DNA of 64,000 nt from Sulfurovum sp. FS08-3. Its GTDB lineage: Bacteria; Campylobacterota; Campylobacteria; Campylobacterales; Sulfurovaceae. Under the pieces are notes generated by a model that saw only the letters and a program-made list of their open reading frames with translations, was not told the origin of the DNA and did no database searches. Of the stretch, positions 1-7,198 are shown one piece after another; position 1 is the stretch's first letter; every line of letters starts with the position of its first letter. The DNA is taken from the NCBI GenBank assembly GCA_000830175.1, contig JQIS01000001.1, positions 283,482 to 347,481 on the forward strand. Reading direction: 5' to 3'. The translations under genes and the position numbers were made by a program.

Positions 1-1
1 G

Positions 2-364
2 ATTTATACGGAGAACAAAAATCTTACGCAAAAGGATTTTGAGTATGCCAAGGAGATAGTAAGTTTTGAAAAGGGGGTGGAGAGTTTTGGAGGGGATGAG
101 CAGAGCTATCGCAATGCTCTGCAAAAGTTCTGCAATGAGTATGCAAACTCCCTAACGTTACTTAAACAAAATATTCGCAATAGGAGAATTTTAGAAAGCT
201 TTGCCAAGGAGCTTGCAAAGAATGCACAACGCATTGATGCCAAAATAATGCTATCCTTATCCACCGCATTGAGTGAGCTTTTGGCTCATGAAGATAAGGA
301 ACTTAGAAAATTTATCGATAACTATCAAGATGCATTTGATGCAACGACACACAAACAGTCATAA
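2..364 (+). CDS. C-terminal part of an HPt-like (histidine phosphotransfer fold) protein, cut by the window edge
   Basis: The frame is open from base 2, so the gene starts upstream of the window and only its last 120 residues are visible. The segment reads as a four-helix HPt-like domain: the FEKGVESFGGDEQSYRNAL opening matches the usual start of HPt domains. The position where HPt proteins carry the phosphorylated His (H-x-L-K-G) reads FAKELAKNAQ here, without His. It is therefore probably the degenerate C-terminal domain of a larger sensor or response protein. The next gene has the same fold pattern. Fold assignment is by eye and moderately sure. Confidence 0.6.
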   Translation: MYTENKNLTQKDFEYAKEIVSFEKGVESFGGDEQSYRNALQKFCNEYANSLTLLKQNIRNRRILESFAKELAKNAQRIDAKIMLSLSTALSELLAHEDKELRKFIDNYQDAFDATTHKQS

Positions 365-391
365 AAATTTTTAAAAAGGTAGGACAAGAAG

Positions 392-1006
392 ATGGACAAT
401 AGCACATTAACACTCTTTAAGATAAAGTTCAAAGCATCGATTAGAAAACTTGAGGAACTTTTAGCCATTCGAGACATAAACAACGCAATGACACTGCTTG
501 AGAAGATGAAAAAAGAGGCAAACAGCCTAGAGATAGACTCTCTTGATAGTTTTGGGACAAAACTTATGACCATTCAAACAAACAGCTTCAAAAAAATTCT
601 TGCATCCAAAGAGGAGCTTGAGGTGCTTCATGGCAAATTTACAGATGGGTGCGAAGCGATTTTAAACAATAAATTTCAAGACGAAACACATAAAAAAGAG
701 AGCTTAGCGTTTGTGGGCGTATATCAAGGAATGGCTTACTACAAAAACGACGCAAAAGCCTATCGAGAAGCTTTGATTGCATTTTGCGATTGGTTTAAAG
801 AGAGTATCGAAAAGCTCGAACAACTCATCAATGAAAAGAATTTTTTACATTTTGTTGATTTAGCAGAGCAATTCAATGCAAAAGCACAAACCATTCAAGC
901 ACAAGAGATGCTCCAGTTTGCCTTAACACTCAATAAAATTATCGTGGAAGATAAAAATCAATGCAAAATCTTTTTAAGCTCTTACCAAAAAAGCATTGAA
1001 CTGTAG
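392..1006 (+). CDS. Helical protein with two degenerate HPt-like units
   Basis: 204 residues, almost entirely helical, no signal peptide and no membrane segment. The second half (about residues 108-204) aligns by eye with the C-terminal domain of the upstream gene: KNDAKAYREALIAFCDWFKESIEKLEQLI followed by a helix with LAEQFNAKAQTIQAQ, again lacking the HPt His. The first half shows the same helix spacing. It starts 28 bases after the upstream stop, behind a purine-rich GGTAGGACAAGAAG stretch, so the two probably form one transcript. A duplicated, non-phosphorylatable HPt-like scaffold is the best reading; function unknown. Confidence 0.6.
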   Translation: MDNSTLTLFKIKFKASIRKLEELLAIRDINNAMTLLEKMKKEANSLEIDSLDSFGTKLMTIQTNSFKKILASKEELEVLHGKFTDGCEAILNNKFQDETHKKESLAFVGVYQGMAYYKNDAKAYREALIAFCDWFKESIEKLEQLINEKNFLHFVDLAEQFNAKAQTIQAQEMLQFALTLNKIIVEDKNQCKIFLSSYQKSIEL

Positions 1007-1034
1007 AGGGAAGAGAAAACCCCTTATCTCTACA
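1002..1034. terminator. Possible shared hairpin between convergent genes
   Basis: TGTAGAG (1002-1008) pairs with CTCTACA (1028-1034) around an A-rich loop, spanning the stop of the HPt-like gene and facing the end of the Roadblock gene. No strong U-tract follows on either strand, so it is only a weak terminator candidate. Confidence 0.3.
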
Positions 1035-1042
1035 ATCGCTCT

Positions 1043-1402
1043 TTAACCCGCTGCAACTTCTTTCATGATTTTTCGTGCAAGTGCCAAGGTTGTTTCGGCT
1101 TTAAACGCTCCGTACAAGAAAAGTTCTGGATGGGCAGGTACAATCATCAAAATGTGTTGTTGTGCATCAAGGGTAATTAATATATCTTTAATCGTGTGCT
1201 GACCCAAGCCTGTACTCTTCATTACCGCCATTTTGGCTTTGATTACCTCTGTATTACCCGCAGCAGCCATCTCAATATCAAATTTACCATCTGAGCGAGT
1301 TCCCAATGTCATACCACTCTCCCAATCAATCAAAGCAGCAGCAAGTGCTCCATTGAGCGACATAATACTATCTAAACCAGCGTCTATGTTATTCATATCC
1401 AT
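1043..1402 (-). CDS. Roadblock/LC7 domain protein
   Basis: 119 residues forming a single Roadblock/LC7 fold: a start helix (IDAGLDSIMSLNGALAAALID), then beta strands (MTLGTRSDGKFD), a central helix and a closing helix. Such proteins are small dimerising scaffolds, in bacteria often next to MglA-type GTPases or chemosensory genes. No GTPase gene lies beside it here. An AGGAG lies eight bases before the first ATG (1402); a second ATG two codons on is less well placed. It converges on the HPt-like genes, so it has its own promoter near 1420-1460. Domain call confident, role unknown. Confidence 0.75.
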   Translation of the reverse strand: MDMNNIDAGLDSIMSLNGALAAALIDWESGMTLGTRSDGKFDIEMAAAGNTEVIKAKMAVMKSTGLGQHTIKDILITLDAQQHILMIVPAHPELFLYGAFKAETTLALARKIMKEVAAG

Positions 1403-1646
1403 AATAATACTCCTGAAAATCTGTTTTGTTTTATCACTAAAACTTATAGTATTCTAACATAAAACTACTTTAATAAACGCTTTGGGTATCACTCGTTTAC
1501 CCAAAAAGGGTTATTGTACAACTATAGGTAAATTCGAGATAGAAAAAAATATTATCCATGCTTATGAGCAATAGAGTCTTGACAATGGTTTGAGTTTTTA
1601 GAGAAGTTAAGATACAATGCACAAATATTACGCTTAGGAGCATACG

Positions 1647-2177
1647 ATGAAAAAAAATCTATGGACACTTTTATTTTTAACCCTTCTCTCTTTTGGCTCT
1701 CAAGGCGGAGCAAAACTTGCCAAAGAGACAAAAGATGAAGCATTGGTTGAAAATAGTTTAGAGGTATCCAAAGTGATTCAATTGGACATTTTTGAGGACA
1801 AACAACTGCTCTTATTTATTCAAGAGATCAAAACAAGCATTGCTACACACAATTGGAGTGCTTTTATTGATTTGTGTTCGAGCGAACATTACAAAACTCA
1901 AGTAAACGATAGTGGCATGAGTGCTACACAATACATCGCCGAAGCCATTGGAGTACACCATCAAGAGAATACTATTTTTGAAGAGGGTGAGAGCAAAATC
2001 GATATGAAAGTGCTTGAAAAGATAGAGGATATTAAGTTTTTGGAGATTAAAAAACACTACAACGAGGTTAAACTTCAAGGGATAGTGATACTAAAAAATG
2101 GAAAAACTCTTACCATGTCGATCGATGTACTCTACGATACTCAAGATGGTTATGTTATTACGGGTGCGTTGGGTTAG
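1647..2177 (+). CDS. Secreted protein of unknown function
   Basis: 176 residues beginning with a Sec-type signal peptide: KK, a hydrophobic stretch WTLLFLTLLSFGS, then a small-residue cleavage zone near GGAKLA. The mature part is acidic and mixed alpha/beta, with a helical segment about residues 50-105 and beta-rich end (KLQGIVILKNGKTLTMSIDV). I do not recognise a named family; the pattern resembles the lumazine-binding/SnoaL-like periplasmic proteins that carry a helix pair followed by a curved sheet, but this is a guess. SD is AGGAG, seven bases before the ATG. It is a single-gene unit converging on the ribosomal operon. Confidence 0.65.
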   Translation: MKKNLWTLLFLTLLSFGSQGGAKLAKETKDEALVENSLEVSKVIQLDIFEDKQLLLFIQEIKTSIATHNWSAFIDLCSSEHYKTQVNDSGMSATQYIAEAIGVHHQENTIFEEGESKIDMKVLEKIEDIKFLEIKKHYNEVKLQGIVILKNGKTLTMSIDVLYDTQDGYVITGALG

Positions 2178-2198
2178 GATTGTATCAGGAGAATTTAT

Positions 2199-2216
2199 GC
2201 GGGTGGACGAGTCCAC
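2199..2216. repeat. Short palindromic (REP-like) element between convergent genes
   Basis: GCGG is followed by GTGGAC-GA-GTCCAC, a near-perfect palindrome in the 56-base gap between the secreted-protein gene and rplQ. It has the same layout (four-base head ending in G, then an inverted repeat starting GT) as elements at 25609 and 26235. It could also act as a bidirectional terminator, but there is no U-tract. Confidence 0.4.
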
Positions 2217-2233
2217 TCACATAGTAGCAAAAA

Positions 2234-2587
2234 CTATTTTACAAGTTCAATAATTGCCATAGGGGCTGCATCACCACGTCTCATACGTGTTTTGATGATA
2301 CGAGTATATCCACCTTTTCTATCGCTGTATCGTGGAGCAACATCGTTCATGATTTTTTTGGTAGCCTCTTTGTCTTGAAGCATTGCAAAAACTGCTCTGT
2401 GGGCATTAAAATCATCAACGATTGCTTTAGTAATAAGCTTCTCATAGTAGCTGCGAAGCTCTTTTGCTTTTGGCAATGTTGTCTCAATTCGCTCACTCGC
2501 TGTTAAGGCTATTGAGAGATTTTTCAAAAGTGCCGCTCTGTGTGCCGAAGTACGGCTAAGTTTACGGTATCCATGTTTATGTCTCAT
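2234..2587 (-). CDS. rplQ: 50S ribosomal protein L17
   Basis: 117 residues, normal length for bacterial L17. The [20 protein letters not shown] start and the [13 protein letters not shown] block near residue 85 are the family signatures. It is the last gene of the rpmJ-rpsM-rpsK-rpsD-rpoA-rplQ operon and follows rpoA by three bases, so it is translated from the same message and probably coupled. Nothing unusual in the sequence. Confidence 0.97.
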   Translation of the reverse strand: MRHKHGYRKLSRTSAHRAALLKNLSIALTASERIETTLPKAKELRSYYEKLITKAIVDDFNAHRAVFAMLQDKEATKKIMNDVAPRYSDRKGGYTRIIKTRMRRGDAAPMAIIELVK

Positions 2588-2590
2588 GGG

Positions 2591-3601
2591 CTAATCCTTT
2601 GTCGTTTTTAATTGTTCAAATTTTTTAATAAGTGTTGTGCGAAGTGAATCACTAAGTTCAAAATCTGGACCAAAACCTTGACTAATCAAACAATCGGTGA
2701 TCTCATCAAGCGATTTTTTACCTAAATTTTTAATATTTTTAATCTCATTATCATCCATGAGTACCAACTCGCCCAAATATTTAATATTGGCTCTATCCAG
2801 TGAGTTGAATGATCGTGCACTCAATCCAAGAGAATCAATGCTTTTGAGATAATTTCTAAGTTCACCTTCGTCGTTTGTCTTTTTTGATTGAACCGAAACA
2901 ATATTGACATCCAAAACCCCATTAAATACAGAGAGTTGCTTATTCATTACTTCCAATGCGTTGGTAAATGCCTCTACTGCTGAAATTTGACTATCGGTTT
3001 CAATATCAAATACAATTTTTTCATAATTTGGGTTATCCTCTACAAGCATAGGTTCAATCTTGTAGTTTGCCTTTTTAACAGGCGTAAAGAAAGCATCAAG
3101 TGCTATCGAGCCCTCATCAATTTCATCTCGCAAATCCTCTGTTGGCACATATCCTATTCCTTTGGCGATAACCAAAGTAAAGTTTATCTGTGCGTCTTCG
3201 TTAAGCGTTGCAAGATGTGCCTCAGGGGTTACGACCTCAACCATGTCGTTGTTAAGATCTGCAGCAACAATATCTTTGTGTCCCTCAAAAGAGTATTTTA
3301 CTTCAACTCTATCAATATCCTCTTTGATTTTAAATCGAATATTTTTGAGATTTATTATGAAGACTGCAACATCCTCATGCATTCCTCGAATGCTATCAAA
3401 TTCATGCGAAGCCCCCTCTATTTTCACAGAGATGGGTGCATATCCTATTGAACTGCTTAAAATTAATCTTCGTAACGGGTGAGCTAGAGTGATGGCGTAT
3501 CCACTCTCAAATGGATAGGCTATAATTTGTGCTCTACTGTTACTGATTTCATTAACTTCAACCTCGGTTGGCATAAACGGTGTAAGTTTAATTTTTCTCA
3601 T
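2591..3601 (-). CDS. rpoA: RNA polymerase alpha subunit
   Basis: 336 residues. The N-terminal dimerisation domain is clear (TLAHPLRRLILSSSIG, RGMHEDV) and the C-terminal domain, which binds UP elements and activators, occupies roughly the last 80 residues (LSARSFNSLDRANI, GKKSLDEI). The frame can be extended two codons to a GTG at 3607, but the ATG at 3601 has an AAGGG five bases upstream, so I take 3601. It sits between rpsD and rplQ as in most bacteria. The two domains are joined by the usual acidic linker. Confidence 0.96.
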   Translation of the reverse strand: MRKIKLTPFMPTEVEVNEISNSRAQIIAYPFESGYAITLAHPLRRLILSSSIGYAPISVKIEGASHEFDSIRGMHEDVAVFIINLKNIRFKIKEDIDRVEVKYSFEGHKDIVAADLNNDMVEVVTPEAHLATLNEDAQINFTLVIAKGIGYVPTEDLRDEIDEGSIALDAFFTPVKKANYKIEPMLVEDNPNYEKIVFDIETDSQISAVEAFTNALEVMNKQLSVFNGVLDVNIVSVQSKKTNDEGELRNYLKSIDSLGLSARSFNSLDRANIKYLGELVLMDDNEIKNIKNLGKKSLDEITDCLISQGFGPDFELSDSLRTTLIKKFEQLKTTKD

Positions 3602-3619
3602 AACCACCCTTAAAAATTA

Positions 3620-4246
3620 TTATTTAGAATAAAGCTCAACGATTAAACGCTCTTCAACAGGAATTGAAACCTCATCTCTTTGTGGAATGCGTGTGTAGAT
3701 ACCAAATACTTTATCTTTATCTACATCAACCCAATCAACCATACCTGTTTGATTGGTAAGCTCTAGGCTTTGTACCACTTGTGGGTTTGTTTTGCTTTTT
3801 TCTTTGATTTCGATCTTTTGACCCGCTTTAACTCTAAACGATGGTATATCCACACGCTTACCGTCCACCAATACATGACCGTGGTTTACAAACTGTCTTG
3901 CCGATGCTCTAGTCGTAGCAAATCCCATACGATAGACGACGTTATCCAATCTTCGCTCAAGAAGTTCAATCAGGTTGTTACCTGTATTTCCCTCTTTACG
4001 ATTAGCTTCTTGAAAAAGTGTTCTAAACTGCTTTTCACTAATCCCATACATAAATTTCGCTTTTTGCTTCTCTCGCAACTGGAGACCATACTCGCTAACT
4101 TTTGCTCTTCTTTGTCCGTGTTGTCCTGGAGCGTAGGGTCGCTTCTCCATTGCACTTTTACCTGCAAGTCTTCGCTCACCCTTTAAACCAAGATCAACGC
4201 CTAGTCTTCTCTCTAGTTTCTCAACTGGACCTCTATATCTTGCCAT
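3620..4246 (-). CDS. rpsD: 30S ribosomal protein S4
   Basis: 208 residues with the typical MARYRGP start, the [12 protein letters not shown] block and an S4 RNA-binding domain from about residue 98 ([30 protein letters not shown]). S4 is a primary 16S rRNA binder and in many bacteria also the operon's translational repressor. There is no zinc-binding Cys cluster at the N-terminus, so this is the C-minus form. Gap to rpsK is 72 bases. Confidence 0.97.
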   Translation of the reverse strand: MARYRGPVEKLERRLGVDLGLKGERRLAGKSAMEKRPYAPGQHGQRRAKVSEYGLQLREKQKAKFMYGISEKQFRTLFQEANRKEGNTGNNLIELLERRLDNVVYRMGFATTRASARQFVNHGHVLVDGKRVDIPSFRVKAGQKIEIKEKSKTNPQVVQSLELTNQTGMVDWVDVDKDKVFGIYTRIPQRDEVSIPVEERLIVELYSK

Positions 4247-4318
4247 CTATAATACCTTTATTTCATTCTTCAAAAACAGCATTGCATTCAATGCACAACA
4301 AATTATACTCTTGTGTTA

Positions 4319-4693
4319 TTACACGCGTCGTTTTTTGGGTGGTCGGCAACCGTTGTGTGGTAGTGGTGTAATATCTTTAAGCGATGTTACACGAATGCCT
4401 TCTGTTGAACCGATTGCTTTAACGGCAGTATCTCGTCCAGATCCTGGCCCTTGTACTTTGATACCAACCTCTTTAATACCGTTCTCTTTTGCTTTGTTGA
4501 GAGCATCTTCGACGGCTTGTTGTGCAGCATAAGGAGTAGATTTTTTACTTCCCTTAAATCCCAATGAACCAGCCGAACTCCAAGAGATTACATTGCCCAT
4601 CTCATCAGTTACTGTAATTACTGTGTTATTAAAAGTTGCAGCTACGTAAACCACACCTTTTGCAATACTTTTTTTTGCTTTTTTCTTAGCCAT
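4319..4693 (-). CDS. rpsK: 30S ribosomal protein S11
   Basis: 124 residues. The internal block [17 protein letters not shown] and the C-terminal [13 protein letters not shown] are diagnostic of S11, a platform protein of the 30S subunit. It is ten bases downstream of rpsM, in the standard order. Confidence 0.97.
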   Translation of the reverse strand: MAKKKAKKSIAKGVVYVAATFNNTVITVTDEMGNVISWSSAGSLGFKGSKKSTPYAAQQAVEDALNKAKENGIKEVGIKVQGPGSGRDTAVKAIGSTEGIRVTSLKDITPLPHNGCRPPKKRRV

Positions 4694-4703
4694 CTATCTA
4701 CCC

Positions 4704-5066
4704 TTACGCTGAACCAACAGTTTTTCTTTTACCTTTACGAGTTCTCGCATTGGTTTTTGTTTTTTGACCTCTAACAGGAAGACCTCGTCTGTGTCTAAGT
4801 CCTCTGTAGTTACCTAAATCCATTAATGCTTTGATGTCCATCGCAACTTTTTTACGAAGATCCCCTTCGACCATAATGCCCTCTTGGATCTCGTTACGAA
4901 TAGCTGCTGCTTGAGCATCGGTTAGTTCATACACTCTAGTGTTGTAGTCAATTTGTGTTTTATCAAGAATATCTCTTGAAGTCTTTAACCCAATACCGTA
5001 GATATAGGTTAGAGCGTATTCAATTCTCTTTTTCTTTGGTAAATCAACCCCTGCAATACGAGCCAT
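4704..5066 (-). CDS. rpsM: 30S ribosomal protein S13
   Basis: 120 residues. [10 protein letters not shown], the helix-hairpin-helix segment [11 protein letters not shown] and the C-terminal [25 protein letters not shown] tail are typical S13. It lies two bases downstream of the rpmJ stop codon, so translation of the two is very likely coupled. Confidence 0.97.
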   Translation of the reverse strand: MARIAGVDLPKKKRIEYALTYIYGIGLKTSRDILDKTQIDYNTRVYELTDAQAAAIRNEIQEGIMVEGDLRKKVAMDIKALMDLGNYRGLRHRRGLPVRGQKTKTNARTRKGKRKTVGSA

Positions 5067-5068
5067 AA

Positions 5069-5182
5069 TTATCCTTGTCTCTGTTTATGTTTTGGATTTT
5101 TGCAAATCACTCTTACAATGCCTTTGCGCTTGATTACTTTGCAATCGTCGCACATCTTCTTGACTGATGGTCTAACTTTCAT
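5069..5182 (-). CDS. rpmJ: 50S ribosomal protein L36
   Basis: 37 residues: [20 protein letters not shown] and then [17 protein letters not shown]. The three Cys (CDDC and VIC) and the following His (PKH) are the zinc-ribbon ligands of L36, so this is the zinc-containing form. An AGGAG lies nine bases before the ATG. It is the first gene of the ribosomal operon visible here; infA and secY, often found upstream, are absent, and a 600-base gap precedes it. Confidence 0.95.
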   Translation of the reverse strand: MKVRPSVKKMCDDCKVIKRKGIVRVICKNPKHKQRQG

Positions 5183-5265
5183 CGTCATCTCCTAGTTTGT
5201 TTTACACTAAATCAACCTAATCATAGGTCATTTTGCGTGGATTACGGATGTGTGTAGTCCAACTC

Positions 5266-5291
5266 TTGTATAATCAGTGTGCATTATACAA
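5266..5291. promoter_or_regulatory. Inverted repeat containing opposed TATAAT boxes, likely rpmJ operon promoter
   Basis: TTGTATAAT (5266-5274) and ATTATACAA (5283-5291) form a perfect 9-bp inverted repeat with an eight-base spacer. Each arm contains TATAAT, one reading each way. The minus-strand box (5288-5283) lies about 100 bases upstream of rpmJ and is the best candidate for the ribosomal operon's -10. The symmetry could also make it an operator. No -35 is obvious, as is usual in Campylobacterota. Confidence 0.45.
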
Positions 5292-5422
5292 AAGCTCTTC
5301 TCGCAGTGTCCTTAATAAAATAATCTATCAAGGGTAGTAATCATATCCAAAAATAAATTATAAAACCCTTAGAATAGATAAAAATTTTTTTAGAACTATG
5401 CAAATTAGAATTTGAAATGTTT

Positions 5423-5518
5423 TTAGATATTTTTTATCCCTAGTAGTTGAATGGTTTGATGGATTGGGGTTTTGAGTTTATTTTCTATGATGGCGACTAT
5501 TTGACTCTCTATTGACAT
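5423..5518 (-). CDS. Possible 31-residue small protein or gene remnant in the long gap upstream of rpmJ
   Basis: The 605-base stretch 5183-5787 has no ordinary gene. The only coding-like signal is this ATG-to-TAA frame, which starts MSIESQIVAIIENKLK and ends LLGIKNI, with AAGGA eight bases before the ATG. It is an amphipathic helix and looks protein-like, but is too short to judge. The rest of the gap is AT-rich, with the rpmJ promoter at one end and the NFACT-gene promoter at the other. Confidence 0.3.
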   Translation of the reverse strand: MSIESQIVAIIENKLKTPIHQTIQLLGIKNI

Positions 5519-5761
5519 CTATCATTTCCTTGTTAAAACAGTAATAAATTATACACAAAAGCCCTATATACCGCACTTTGAAAGATATTTGAATACTCTT
5601 TTTTTGGTTAGACTTTAGCTTATATTTTATCAAGAGCTATTAGAGTAACTTTATATTCTATTGGATTTTGGTGATTTATCGATGGTTTTTGGGTGTTTGG
5701 TGGTGTGGAAGGTGGGATAATTATAATAGACGTCCATCTTAAATCTTTCGATTGTTTATGC

Positions 5762-5767
5762 TATAAT
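5762..5767 (+). promoter_or_regulatory. -10 box of the NFACT gene
   Basis: TATAAT follows a T-rich stretch, 21 bases before the ATG. A leader this short leaves little room for regulation; the ATG is preceded by AAAAAGAG. Confidence 0.55.
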
Positions 5768-5787
5768 TCAATCCAAAAAGAGTCCCT

Positions 5788-7134
5788 ATGAAGCACTATG
5801 AGCTACTCTCTATCGTCGAACATCTCAAATCCTTTGATTTTATTACCAAAGCTAGACGCATAGAGGACAATACCTTAGAGCTTAACTTCAATCGTAGTCC
5901 CAAAAGCTATTTTTTCAATATGACACGGGGGCATAGCTTTATCTATTTGGCATCTTCGCACCGTCCCCCTCAGAGCTATCAAGCCCCTTTTGATAATCTC
6001 CTTTTTTCACTCGTATCTTCGTCCAAAATTATAAGCGTTGAACTGGTCAATAACGATAGAGTCGTGCGTTTTACACTCGCTCCCAAAAGCAACTACAAAG
6101 ACCAAACCATCCATTTGCAGTTTGAATTTACAGGCAAAAACACCAACGCTATTCTTATCGACTCCGATGAAGTTGTCCTTGAGGCGTTACGCCATATCGA
6201 TAGCGATAGCTCCTTTCGGGTGGTTCGTCCCAATACTCCTCTTTTAGCTATTCCTCCAAGACAACTCAAACCTAGCCATGAGACTTTGTATGACGTTGAA
6301 GCCTTTTTGGAACAAGCCTACGATGAGCATATCAACCAAAAGCTTAACGCCCACAAAAAACAAAAAATAGTAGAATTTAGCAAAAAAATAGCCGTATTAC
6401 AACAAGAGATTGATAGACTTCCCAATGAAGAGGCACTCACGCAAGAGTATCAAACCTACAGCCACTACGCCCATATCGTTTTAGCTAACCTCCACCACAT
6501 CAAACCCTATGACACAAAGCTTGTCGCTTATGATTTTGAGGGTCATGAGATTGCTATTGAGCTGCCCAGCGGTGTGGTGAAAAATCGCATCAGTGAGCAT
6601 TTTTTCAACAAATCCAAACGCACCAAAAACCGAGCCAGAAATATCCATATCGAAAAAAGCAACCTCACCTCCAAACTCAACTTCTATACCAATATCAAGC
6701 ATACCATTGAGCATTGCACTAACCTCCATGACCTTGAACTTCTTGTCCCCAAACGCTCCCAATCCAAGAAGAAAAAGGCGAAAATCAAAGAGGGTGAGCT
6801 TTTTTGGATTGATGATTACAAAGTGTTGGTAGGTCGAAACTCCACCGAAAACCAAAAGCTATTGCAAAGTGCCAAAGCCAATGATGTGTGGATGCACATT
6901 CGCACTATGCCCTCTTCGCATATTATCATCAAGACCGACAAACAAAACCTTCCTGCTCACGTCATAGAGGCTGCTGCCAAACTGTGTGTCGATTTTTCAA
7001 CCAGTAGCTACGGGGATTTTGATGTCGATTACACCAAACGCAAATTTGTCAAAATCCAAGAGGGTTCTAATGTACTCTACAACCAATACGCCACCATTCG
7101 AGTGACCAAAGAGGGAGTAGAGATTAGAGAGTGA
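5788..7134 (+). CDS. rqcH: NFACT-family ribosome quality control protein (RqcH-like)
   Basis: 448 residues. The NFACT-N region comes first, a coiled coil lies about residues 185-215, and the NFACT-R domain starts near residue 342 (VGRNSTENQKLL, then DVWMHIRTMPSSHIIIK). In this family RqcH binds stalled 50S subunits and adds alanine tails to the nascent chain; the Asp-Arg pair needed in Bacillus for tRNA binding is present here as D90-R91 in NDRVVRF. Older databases call it fibronectin-binding protein, but there is no signal peptide. It is shorter than Firmicutes homologues (about 570). The gene ends in TGA, showing that TGA is a stop in this genome. Confidence 0.8.
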   Translation: MKHYELLSIVEHLKSFDFITKARRIEDNTLELNFNRSPKSYFFNMTRGHSFIYLASSHRPPQSYQAPFDNLLFSLVSSSKIISVELVNNDRVVRFTLAPKSNYKDQTIHLQFEFTGKNTNAILIDSDEVVLEALRHIDSDSSFRVVRPNTPLLAIPPRQLKPSHETLYDVEAFLEQAYDEHINQKLNAHKKQKIVEFSKKIAVLQQEIDRLPNEEALTQEYQTYSHYAHIVLANLHHIKPYDTKLVAYDFEGHEIAIELPSGVVKNRISEHFFNKSKRTKNRARNIHIEKSNLTSKLNFYTNIKHTIEHCTNLHDLELLVPKRSQSKKKKAKIKEGELFWIDDYKVLVGRNSTENQKLLQSAKANDVWMHIRTMPSSHIIIKTDKQNLPAHVIEAAAKLCVDFSTSSYGDFDVDYTKRKFVKIQEGSNVLYNQYATIRVTKEGVEIRE

Positions 7135-7143
7135 TTTGACTCG

Positions 7144-7166
7144 CTCCAAAGCTACCTGCTTTGGAG
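7144..7166. terminator. Hairpin between convergent rqcH-like and secretin genes
   Basis: CTCCAAAGC pairs with GCTTTGGAG (9 bp, loop TACCT) between the two stop codons, followed on the plus strand by TATTTAATAATATT. Good bidirectional terminator candidate. Confidence 0.6.
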
Positions 7167-7198
7167 TATTTAATAATATTGGGAAATCGCTATAGCAC

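Noticed and set aside
2987-3451. Long plus-strand frame opposite rpoA
   Set aside because: It is the antisense shadow of rpoA, with no start signal and Cys/Phe/Tyr-rich, non-protein-like content.
5266-5291. Inverted repeat as a transcription terminator
   Set aside because: It contains TATAAT on both strands, lies upstream of genes on both sides and has no U-tract, so a promoter/operator role is more likely.
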